From positions 1 to 15,410 of the forward strand of contig DASXRQ010000249.1 of the NCBI GenBank assembly GCA_036506495.1: DNA of 15,410 bases. The letters are read 5' to 3'. The stretch comes from DASXRC01 sp036506495 (GTDB taxonomy: Bacteria > Actinomycetota > Actinomycetes > Mycobacteriales > Micromonosporaceae). Positions 9,531 to 15,410 of the stretch are shown here, one piece after another. Within the stretch, counting starts at the first letter, position 1. Each line of letters starts with the position of its first letter. A program made the translations under genes and the position numbers. Under the pieces are notes generated by a model. It did no database searches and was not told the origin of the DNA. It saw nothing but the letters and a program-made list of their open reading frames with translations.

Positions 9531-9543
9531 GCCCAATGTGGGC
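9531..9543. promoter_or_regulatory. Short palindrome beside the DsbA-like gene start
   Basis: GCCCA and TGGGC flank ATG as a 5-3-5 inverted repeat immediately upstream of the DsbA-like start. Short in a GC-rich genome; reported because it is one of several symmetries in an 87-bp divergent region. Confidence 0.2.
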
Positions 9544-9548
9544 GGCGT

Positions 9549-9595
9549 CCGGGTGAGGTCACCTCATCCGAGCGGGGCGATCTGCGGTCACCCGG
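9549..9595. promoter_or_regulatory. Nested inverted repeats in the DsbA/peroxiredoxin divergent region
   Basis: TGAGGT (9554-9559) and ACCTCA (9561-9566) form a palindrome about one central base. In addition CCGGGTGA (9549-9556) and TCACCCGG (9588-9595) are exact reverse complements 31 bp apart, and GGTCACC occurs twice (9557-9563 and 9586-9592). The layout suits a dimeric regulator controlling both genes. No clear -35/-10 pair was seen. Confidence 0.4.
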
Positions 9596-9614
9596 CGCAT
9601 CGGATGATGGGCTC

Positions 9615-10091
9615 ATGACCCACAGTCACCCGATGCCGTCGGCCGGCCAGGCGGCGCCGGACTTCTCGCTGCCGGCCGGCCCGGATCACCGGGTCGGCCT
9701 GGCCGCGCTGCGCGGCGCGCCGGTGATCTTGGCGTTCTATCCGGCCGACTGGAGTCCCGTGTGCAGCGACCAGATGTCGCTCTACCAGGCGGTGTCGGGC
9801 GAGTTCGCCCGCTACCACGCACGTCTGCTCGGCCTGTCCGTCGACGGGGTGTGGTGCCATCGCGCCTTCGCCGAGCACCGGGGCATCGAATACCCCCTGC
9901 TGTCCGACTTCGAACCCAAGGGTCTGGTGGCGCGAGAGTACGGCGTCTACGACGACGCTGAGGGAACCAGCGGGCGAGCGCTGTTCGTGCTGGACGGCCA
10001 GGGCTCGGTCGTCTGGAGCTACTTGTCGCCCCGCGACACCAACCCGGGCGCCGATGGCATCCTGGCCGCCCTCGACGCGATCCTGGCCTAG
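9615..10091 (+). CDS. Peroxiredoxin, AhpC/TSA (AhpE-like) family
   Basis: Thiol peroxidase of 158 residues that reduces hydrogen and organic peroxides. The fold begins with GQAAPDFSLP. The active site is FYPADWSPVC with peroxidatic Cys50; the family Thr of the PxxxT/SxxC motif is Ser here, a known variant. The supporting Arg121 lies in GRALFVLD. A second cysteine at 81 (GVWCH), with SDFEPKGLVAREYGVY after it, is typical of a group of actinobacterial AhpE/Bcp-like enzymes and might act as resolving cysteine. No signal peptide, so cytoplasmic. ATG at 9615 is the first reasonable start; ATG at 9633 is an alternative and neither has a strong ribosome-binding site. The stop codon shares the CTAG tetranucleotide with the stop of the convergent GH65 gene. 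Confidence 0.95.
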   Translation: MTHSHPMPSAGQAAPDFSLPAGPDHRVGLAALRGAPVILAFYPADWSPVCSDQMSLYQAVSGEFARYHARLLGLSVDGVWCHRAFAEHRGIEYPLLSDFEPKGLVAREYGVYDDAEGTSGRALFVLDGQGSVVWSYLSPRDTNPGADGILAALDAILA

Positions 10092-12451
10092 TCCTCGCCG
10101 CGTCGGCGTGGGGGACGGCCGGGCGGCTGCCGCGGGGCCGCGCCGACCGCCTGCGCCGCGGGAATGGGCCGGCTCACCGGCTTGTCGGCGGTGACGGTCA
10201 GCCGCTCCCCGTGGTGCACCAGCTCTACCGTCGCGTCACTCACCGCGTCGCGCAGCGCGTAGGTTGCCTCGTCCCGTTCCACCGTCACCCGCAACCGATG
10301 TCCGCGCCAGCGCAACGAGAACGACAGCCGGCTCACCCGGCTGGGTAGGCGCGGTGCGAAGGTGAGCTGGCCGTCGTGGTCGCGCATGCCCCCAAACCCG
10401 GCCACCAGGGCCAGCCATCCGCCGGCGAGCGCCGCGAGGTGCACACCGTCGCCGGTGTTGCGGGACAGGTCGTCCAGGTCGACCAACGCCGACTCCGCGA
10501 GGTAGTCGTGTGCGAGGTCCAGGTGCCCGACCTCGGCCGCGAGGACGGCCTGCGTGCACGCCGACAGCGACGAGTCCCGCACGGTACGCGCCTCGCAGTA
10601 GGCCAGGTTGCGGGCCTTGGCCTCGGCGCTGAACGCGTCGCCACGCCAGTGCATGGCGAGCACGAGGTCGGCCTGCTTGATCACCTGGCTGCCGTACAGC
10701 AGGTAATAGGGGTAGTGCAGCAACAGCGGGTACTTGTCGCGGTCCGTGCTCGCGAAGTCCCACTCGCGGTAGTGGGTGAAGCCCAGCGCCTGCTGGTGCA
10801 CGTCGAGTTCCTCGTCGTAGTGAATATGCATGGCGTTTGCCGCGTCCCGCCACGCGGCGGCGTCCTCCTGATCCACGCCGAGCGCGCGCGCCTCGTCGTG
10901 ATGCCGGATGGCCGCATCGGCCGCGCCCCGCAGGTTCCGCTGTGCCATCAGGTTCGTGTAGACGTTGTCGTCGCCGAGCGCGCTGTACTCGTCCGGACCG
11001 GTCACCCCGTCTATGTGGAATCGACCGTGCCGGTCGTGGTGACCGAGCGAACGCCACAGCCGGGCGGTCTCCACCAACAGCTCGAGTCCCACCTCCCGCA
11101 TGAAGTCCTCGTCGCCCGTTGCCCCGACGTAGCGGAGCACGGCGTCGGCGATGTCGGCGTTGATGTGGAAGGCCGCGGTGCCGGCGGGCCAGTACCCGGC
11201 ACACTCCTCTCCGCTAACCGTACGCCACGGGAACGCGGCCCCGGCCAGGTCGAGCGTCTGCGCCCGCTGCTGCGCCAGGTCCAACGTGGAGTGCCGCCAG
11301 CGGAGCGCGTCGGCGGCCGCCGACGGCAGCGTGTACGTCAGGACGGGCAGAACGAACATCTCCATGTCCCAGAAGACCTGACCGTCATAGCCCGGGCCGG
11401 TCAGCCCCTTCGCCGCGATCGGTCTGCGCTCCGCGCGGGCCCCGGCCTGCAGAACGTGGAACAGCCCGACCCGGACCGCCTGCTGGATCTCCGCGTCCCC
11501 GTCGATCTCGACGTCGGCGGCGTCCCAGAAGGCGTCAAGGTACTCGCGTTGCGACCGCACCAGGCCCTCCCATCCCGCGAAGGAGGCGCCGGTCAGTGCC
11601 GCGTGCACCTGGTCCCGGAGCGCCGGTAGCGATCGTTGACTCGACCACCCGTAACCGACGAACTTGACGATGCGCAGCCGCTCGCCGGGGCGAAGCACGC
11701 ACGCGAATGTGGTCCTCGCCCAGTCCGGATGCGCCTCCGCGGTGACGCCGGTACCCGGTGGCCCGTCGAAGACATGGTCCATGCCGGCCGCGACCCGAAG
11801 CCCGCTTCCCCGGGTGCGGTGGACCAGCAGGCCGCCGGTGTCCTTGGCGAGGTGCTCCTCGGCGAGCAGCGGCGACTCGAGGGCCGCCGCCACCCGTGGG
11901 TCCGGGCGGGAGGCCGGCAGCTGTTCGTTGGCGACCAGCTCGGACTGCACGATGATCCGGACCGGTTCGTCGACGGGCTCCACCTCGTACTCGACGGCCA
12001 CCACCGCCCGGTGGGTAAAGGAGACGAGCCGGGTGGAGCGCACCCGCACGGCCTGTCCGGCCGGCGAGACCCATTCGAGCGAACGCCGGAGCGTTCCCGC
12101 GCGCAGATCGAGGGCTCGCTCGTGCGAACGCAGTTCGCCGTAGCGGACGTCGAACGGCTCATCGTTGACGAGCAGCCGCAGCGGCTTGCCGTTGGTGACG
12201 TTGATGACGGTCTGGCCGGACTCCGGATAGCCGTAGCCAGGCTCGGCGTACGGCAGCGGCCGCAGCTCGTAGAACGAGTTGAGGTACGTCCCCGGCATGC
12301 CGTGCGGCTCGCCCTCGTCGAGGTTGGCGCGTAGCCCGATGTGTCCGTTCGCCACCGCGAGGACCGACTCGGACTGCGCGAGGCGGTTGAGGTCCAGCCG
12401 GGGCTCGCGGACGCACCACGGCTCGACCGGATAGAGCCGCTCGGCGGTCAC
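10088..12451 (-). CDS. Glycoside hydrolase family 65 enzyme (disaccharide phosphorylase or hydrolase)
   Basis: Acts on alpha-glucosidic disaccharides such as trehalose, maltose, kojibiose or nigerose. In the inverting phosphorylases of this family, the products are beta-glucose 1-phosphate and glucose. The 787-residue protein has the N-terminal beta-sandwich (1-270), a linker, the (alpha/alpha)6 barrel (about 320-690) and a small beta C-domain. Visible family motifs are NGHIGLRANLDEG (35-47), KGLTGPGYDGQVFWDMEMF (348-366), the general acid Glu488 in TGPDEY, KQADLVLAM (592-600) and RDSSLSAC (625-632). The last replaces the HxSSLS of proven phosphorylases with Arg. The tail after about 765 is disordered and basic. 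GTG at 12451 is the only usable start and has no good ribosome-binding site; a 15-codon ORF runs into it. Last gene of the sugar-uptake operon, which points to cytoplasmic cleavage of the imported sugar. Confidence 0.95.
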   Translation of the reverse strand: MTAERLYPVEPWCVREPRLDLNRLAQSESVLAVANGHIGLRANLDEGEPHGMPGTYLNSFYELRPLPYAEPGYGYPESGQTVINVTNGKPLRLLVNDEPFDVRYGELRSHERALDLRAGTLRRSLEWVSPAGQAVRVRSTRLVSFTHRAVVAVEYEVEPVDEPVRIIVQSELVANEQLPASRPDPRVAAALESPLLAEEHLAKDTGGLLVHRTRGSGLRVAAGMDHVFDGPPGTGVTAEAHPDWARTTFACVLRPGERLRIVKFVGYGWSSQRSLPALRDQVHAALTGASFAGWEGLVRSQREYLDAFWDAADVEIDGDAEIQQAVRVGLFHVLQAGARAERRPIAAKGLTGPGYDGQVFWDMEMFVLPVLTYTLPSAAADALRWRHSTLDLAQQRAQTLDLAGAAFPWRTVSGEECAGYWPAGTAAFHINADIADAVLRYVGATGDEDFMREVGLELLVETARLWRSLGHHDRHGRFHIDGVTGPDEYSALGDDNVYTNLMAQRNLRGAADAAIRHHDEARALGVDQEDAAAWRDAANAMHIHYDEELDVHQQALGFTHYREWDFASTDRDKYPLLLHYPYYLLYGSQVIKQADLVLAMHWRGDAFSAEAKARNLAYCEARTVRDSSLSACTQAVLAAEVGHLDLAHDYLAESALVDLDDLSRNTGDGVHLAALAGGWLALVAGFGGMRDHDGQLTFAPRLPSRVSRLSFSLRWRGHRLRVTVERDEATYALRDAVSDATVELVHHGERLTVTADKPVSRPIPAAQAVGAAPRQPPGRPPRRRGED

Positions 12452-12495
12452 GGCCGTGCGGCCCGCAGCAAGTTGCTGGTCGTTGTCATCGTCAT
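12448..12495 (-). CDS. Possible 15-codon leader ORF coupled to the GH65 gene
   Basis: An ORF beginning ATG-ACG-ATG encodes MTMTTTSNLLRAARP and stops with a TGA that overlaps the GH65 GTG (GTGA). It fills the only gap of the operon (12452-12540). The GH65 start lacks its own ribosome-binding site, so reinitiation from this short ORF would explain its translation. An upstream ribosome-binding site for the short ORF is also weak, so this is tentative. Confidence 0.3.
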   Translation of the reverse strand: MTMTTTSNLLRAARP

Positions 12496-12540
12496 CCCAG
12501 GATCCGTCGATCGGGGTGAGGCCGGGTCACCCTCGCCGGG

Positions 12541-13359
12541 CTAGCCCTTCGTGGCGCCGCCGGTGAGGCCCTTGACGAACTGCCTCTGCAGCGCGAGGAA
12601 GAAGACGAGGACGGGCAGCGTCGCGAGGAACATCAATGCGAACACACCGCCGAAGTCGACCTGGTACTGGCCGATCGAGCGGTAGATGCCGGTCGTGATG
12701 GTCGTGCCCTGGCTCGGGCCGAGAATGATGAGCGGGTCGATGAAGTCGTTCCAGATCCAGACCCCGAGGAAGATCAGCACACTGGCGGTGGCCGGCCGCA
12801 GCAGCGGGAAGACGATCCGCCAGAACACCTGCCCGGGGCTGGCGCCGTCGATGGCCGCCGACTCCTCCAGCTCGACGGGGACCGTGCGGATGAAGCCGGA
12901 GAACACGAAGACGCCAAACGGCACGTAGTAGCCGACGTTGAACAGGATCAGACCCTGCAGAGTCGTCATCAGGTGGGTGGCGCGCAGCACCTGGGTCACC
13001 GGCATGAGGATCACCTGTGGCGGGATCATCAACCCGCACAGCAGGAGCAGCATGAGCCCGCGGGTCCAGCGCCGCCGCGACCGGGCGAGGTAGTGCCCGA
13101 GCATGGCGGACAGCAGCGTGAGCACGATTATCGACAGCGACGTCACGATGACGCTGTTGGTCAGGCTGACCCAGAACAGCCGGTCGGGCCGCGCGAGGAC
13201 GGCCCGGATGTTGCCCAGCGTCGGCGGGATGGGCAGGGCCGCCGGCTCGGAGGCTATCTTCGGTCCCTGCTTGAAGACGTTCGCGAGCGCGACGTACAGC
13301 GGCAGGAAGAAGATACCGGCCACGGTCAGCGCCAGCGCCGGGCGGAGGACGCGCCTCAC
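12541..13359 (-). CDS. CUT1 sugar ABC transporter permease, MalG type
   Basis: Integral membrane subunit of 272 residues with about six helices: first at about 8-27 (LALTVAGIFFLPLYVALANV), then 63-88, 101-122, 136-155, 192-210 and 237-258. The EAA loop that docks the ATPase is ELEESAAIDGASPGQVFW followed by RIVFPLL (163-187). The ending LQRQFVKGLTGGATKG is typical of MalG-like subunits. GTG at 13359 overlaps the stop of the other permease by 4 bases (GTGA) and has AGAGG 7 nt upstream. It works as a heterodimer with the other permease and needs an ATPase, which is absent from the window; in Streptomyces, MsiK serves many such importers. The stop is followed by an 89-bp gap before the GH65 gene. 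Confidence 0.95.
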   Translation of the reverse strand: MRRVLRPALALTVAGIFFLPLYVALANVFKQGPKIASEPAALPIPPTLGNIRAVLARPDRLFWVSLTNSVIVTSLSIIVLTLLSAMLGHYLARSRRRWTRGLMLLLLCGLMIPPQVILMPVTQVLRATHLMTTLQGLILFNVGYYVPFGVFVFSGFIRTVPVELEESAAIDGASPGQVFWRIVFPLLRPATASVLIFLGVWIWNDFIDPLIILGPSQGTTITTGIYRSIGQYQVDFGGVFALMFLATLPVLVFFLALQRQFVKGLTGGATKG

Positions 13360-14297
13360 AGGTCGACCTCTCGGCGCTGCAGCAACCGCAGCGCGACCGC
13401 CGTGCCGATCGCGATGAGCACGAGCATCACCACGGCCTCCGCCGACGCGAAGCCGCGCCGGTTCGCGACGAACGCGGTCTCCATCACGTTGTACGCGATC
13501 GTCGCGGTGGTCCCGGAGCCGGGCCCGCCGTGGGTGATCACCTGGACGTGGTCGAAGATCTTGAAGGCGGAGATGAGCAGAACCACCGTGTTGATGGTCA
13601 GCGCGGGAGCGAGCAGCGGCCACGTGACGTGCCAGAACCGCCGCGCGGGGCCGGCGCCGTCGATCGCGGCGGCCTCACTGAGTTCCGGGGGTACGCCCTG
13701 CAGGCCGGCCAGGTACACGACGACGCAGAAGCCGAGCATCTGCCAGGACAGAATGCCACCGAGGGAGTAGAGCGCGTACCGGGGATCGGACAGCCAGCCG
13801 GGCGGGTGTGCGACACCCATCGCGCGCAGGCCCTGGTTGATCGGTCCCTCGTTGTCGAGCAGCCGGGTCCAGATGATGCTGACCACGACGGAGCTGAGCA
13901 CGACGGGAACGAAGAAGACGCTGCGCAGCGCGTTGTAGAGCCAACCCCGGCGGTCGAGCAGCACCGCGATCGCCAGTCCCAGCACGTTGGGCACCACGAC
14001 CACGATGACGGTGAGCACGGTGGTCACCCGAAGCGAAGTGAGGAACTCCGGGTCGGTCAGCAGGATGCGGTAATTGCGCAACCCCACGAACGTGGTTGGT
14101 GGGTTGAACGGGTTGTAGTTCGTCAGGCTGTACCCGACGCTGATCAGGATCGGCGCCAGCACGAAGCAGACGTACACCGAAACGCCCGGCCCGCCGAACG
14201 CCGTGAAGTGCCAGACCCGCCGCAGCCGCGACGGCCGGAGCGCCGTGACGCTCCGGCCGTCGCGCGTACGACCGCGGGTTAGGACGCCTTCTGCCAC
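13356..14297 (-). CDS. CUT1 sugar ABC transporter permease, MalF type
   Basis: Integral membrane subunit of 313 residues by this start. A basic N-terminus (RPSRLRRVWHF) precedes helix 1 (about 38-57, GVSVYVCFVLAPILISVGYS). Further helices lie at about 93-115, 124-145, 179-199, 232-249 and 286-306. The EAA loop is ELSEAAAIDGAGPARRFW, then HVTWPLL (205-229). The start is unusual: downstream of the binding-protein stop there is no ATG, GTG or TTG in frame before helix 1. GTG at 14297, overlapping the binding-protein gene by 19 bases, is the best candidate, with only a weak ribosome-binding site. With that start, codons 12-24 form the strong hairpin at 14227-14264. A GTG inside helix 1 or a rare CTG start is the alternative. 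Confidence 0.93.
   Translation of the reverse strand: MAEGVLTRGRTRDGRSVTALRPSRLRRVWHFTAFGGPGVSVYVCFVLAPILISVGYSLTNYNPFNPPTTFVGLRNYRILLTDPEFLTSLRVTTVLTVIVVVVPNVLGLAIAVLLDRRGWLYNALRSVFFVPVVLSSVVVSIIWTRLLDNEGPINQGLRAMGVAHPPGWLSDPRYALYSLGGILSWQMLGFCVVVYLAGLQGVPPELSEAAAIDGAGPARRFWHVTWPLLAPALTINTVVLLISAFKIFDHVQVITHGGPGSGTTATIAYNVMETAFVANRRGFASAEAVVMLVLIAIGTAVALRLLQRREVDL
14227..14264 (-). repeat. Strong hairpin at the binding-protein/permease junction
   Basis: Arms of 16 bases (CGCGACGGCCGGAGCG at 14227-14242 and its exact reverse complement at 14249-14264) enclose a 6-base loop. On the transcribed minus strand it begins 15 bases after the binding-protein stop codon. No T run follows, so it is not a classic intrinsic terminator. 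By analogy with the malE-malF REP hairpins of E. coli, it may protect the upstream mRNA from 3' decay and lower permease output. Confidence 0.75.
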
Positions 14298-15410
14298 TCG
14301 GCGTCCAGGAACGCGCACACCTGGTCGGGCGTCTTCCGCCCGGTGATCAGATCCACGGCCGAGGAGTCCCACTTCGCCGTGACGCCCGGGAGCATCCCGT
14401 CGTCGCCGGCCTCGAAGCCGAACGCGGGCACGACGACGTTCGCCTGCACGCCCTCGGCGAACAGGTCGTACCCCGTCTTGTACGCCGGTCCGACGTCGGC
14501 CGGCGGGGTGTAGTTCTTGATGGCGATGAACAGCCCGTCGGCCTTGGCGGAGTTGTCCAGGTTGGACTTGTCGAGCTGGAAGGCCAGCGCGAACTTCTTG
14601 GCCGCGGCGAGGTTCTTGGCCGTCGCGCTGACCGTCAGGCCGCCGCCGGTGAAGGCCGGCACGACCAGTTTGCCGTCGTCGGACGGCCACTCGAACTGGC
14701 CCACCTCGAACGCCGGCTTCGTCGCCGGCGCGTCGAGCGCCCCGGCGAGCCAGTTGCCCATCGCGTACATCGCTCCCTTGCCCGCGAGGAACGCCGCCTG
14801 CGTCGCGGCGTAGTCGCGGGAGACATCACGCTTGTCGATGTACCCCTTCGCCGCGAGGTTGGCGAGCTTTGCGGCCCCGGCCTTGAACCCGGGGTCGCAG
14901 AACTTCACCTTGTCAGCACGGCGGTCGTGCATCCAGTTCGGGTTCTTCGCGTACACCTCGGTGCCGAGGATGCCGGCGAACGTCGGGCCGAGCGCGTCGT
15001 GCACACCCCCGACGACGAACGGGGTGATGCCCTTGGCCTTCAGCTTGGCCGCGGTGTCGAGCAGCTCCGCGTACGTCTTCGGCGCCGCGGTGATGCCCGC
15101 GTCGGCAAACAGCTTCTTGTTGTAGTACACGACCGGGATGGTCTGCGTGTTGGCCGGCAGCTGGTAGACCTTGCCCTTGACGGCGCCGTTCTGCGGGAAC
15201 TGGAAGTCCTTGAGCTCGTCGGACGTCCACTCGGCGAGGTTGCCGGCCTCGGCGAACCCGGCCGGGGACACGGCGATCATCACGTCCGGGAACTGGCCGG
15301 ACGTGAGCAGCTGCTTGGCGTACGTCGTGCGGTCCTGGTCGGGGGAGACCAGCTTCTTGACCGTGATGTCCGGATACTTGTCGGTGACCCGTTTGATCGC
15401 CGCGTCCCAG
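14279..15410 (-). CDS. Sugar ABC transporter substrate-binding protein, 5' end cut by window edge
   Basis: Extracellular lipoprotein of the MalE-like family (solute-binding family 1) that captures a sugar for the CUT1 permease pair. About 376 residues are visible; the frame is open to the right edge, so the signal peptide and lipobox are outside. The visible start (WDAAIKRVTDKYPDITVKK) corresponds to roughly residue 50-60 of such proteins. Family marks include LLTSGQFPDVMIA, TQTIPVVYYNKKLFADAGI, GITPFVVGGVHD, AAFLAGKGAMYAMGNWLAGAL and FTGGGLTVSATAKN with the usual aromatic residues of a sugar cleft. It ends DAEWQKAS with TAA. The first gene seen in the operon, followed by a strong hairpin before the permeases. 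The substrate is inferred to be the disaccharide split by the GH65 enzyme. Confidence 0.94.
   Translation of the reverse strand, partial: WDAAIKRVTDKYPDITVKKLVSPDQDRTTYAKQLLTSGQFPDVMIAVSPAGFAEAGNLAEWTSDELKDFQFPQNGAVKGKVYQLPANTQTIPVVYYNKKLFADAGITAAPKTYAELLDTAAKLKAKGITPFVVGGVHDALGPTFAGILGTEVYAKNPNWMHDRRADKVKFCDPGFKAGAAKLANLAAKGYIDKRDVSRDYAATQAAFLAGKGAMYAMGNWLAGALDAPATKPAFEVGQFEWPSDDGKLVVPAFTGGGLTVSATAKNLAAAKKFALAFQLDKSNLDNSAKADGLFIAIKNYTPPADVGPAYKTGYDLFAEGVQANVVVPAFGFEAGDDGMLPGVTAKWDSSAVDLITGRKTPDQVCAFLDAEWQKAS

Noticed and set aside
9039..9614. Upstream extension of the peroxiredoxin frame across the DsbA-like gene
   Set aside because: The peroxiredoxin fold begins at 9615; the extension is the antisense of the DsbA-like gene.
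14227..14264. Intrinsic terminator for the binding-protein gene
   Set aside because: No T run follows on the transcribed strand and permease codons continue through it, so full termination is unlikely.

Overview
The window reads as chromosomal DNA of a high-GC Gram-positive actinobacterium. G+C is very high and third codon positions are strongly G/C. GTG starts are frequent. A large MalT-like LuxR regulator and a small DUF6458-type membrane protein, both typical of Actinobacteria, are present. The exact genus cannot be fixed from sequence alone. No RNA genes, CRISPR arrays, insertion sequences or phage genes were seen.

Region 1 (1-5763, minus strand) is a chaperone operon read right to left: dnaK, grpE, a zinc-finger-less dnaJ (CbpA type), a small MerR-like/CbpM-like protein, and clpB (3' end cut by the window edge). 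The genes touch or overlap by a few bases. Together they encode the complete DnaK-DnaJ-GrpE-ClpB disaggregation machine in one transcript. The usual actinobacterial hspR gene is replaced by a shorter CbpM-like gene, and I see no HAIR or CIRCE operator upstream of dnaK. The dnaK leader holds a short frame that resembles the C-terminus of an Hsp20 small heat-shock protein, perhaps a relic.

Region 2 (5764-5908) is a divergent control region with two perfect palindromes, between the chaperone operon and a plus-strand gene for a LAL/MalT-type ATP-binding LuxR regulator (5909-8578). A DUF6458-like two-helix membrane protein with a proline-rich tail follows (8607-8975).

Region 3 (8961-10091) is a small thiol-redox pair: a cytoplasmic DsbA-like thioredoxin-fold protein (minus) and an AhpE-like peroxiredoxin (plus), divergent from an 87-bp region rich in palindromes.

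Region 4 (10088-15410, minus strand) is a carbohydrate uptake and breakdown operon read right to left: a CUT1-type sugar-binding protein (5' end cut off), two MalF/MalG-type permeases, and a GH65 enzyme acting on alpha-glucosidic disaccharides. No transporter ATPase and no beta-phosphoglucomutase gene are in the window; a shared MsiK-type ATPase elsewhere is the likely energiser. A very strong hairpin (16-bp perfect arms) sits just after the binding-protein stop codon, where it could set a high binding-protein to permease ratio as in the E. coli mal operon.

Most of the window is well-known gene families. The points I would look at again are the non-HspR control of the chaperone operon, the Hsp20-like relic, the palindromes of the dnaK/LAL divergent region, the hairpin in the sugar operon, and the unusual phosphate-loop residue of the GH65 enzyme.
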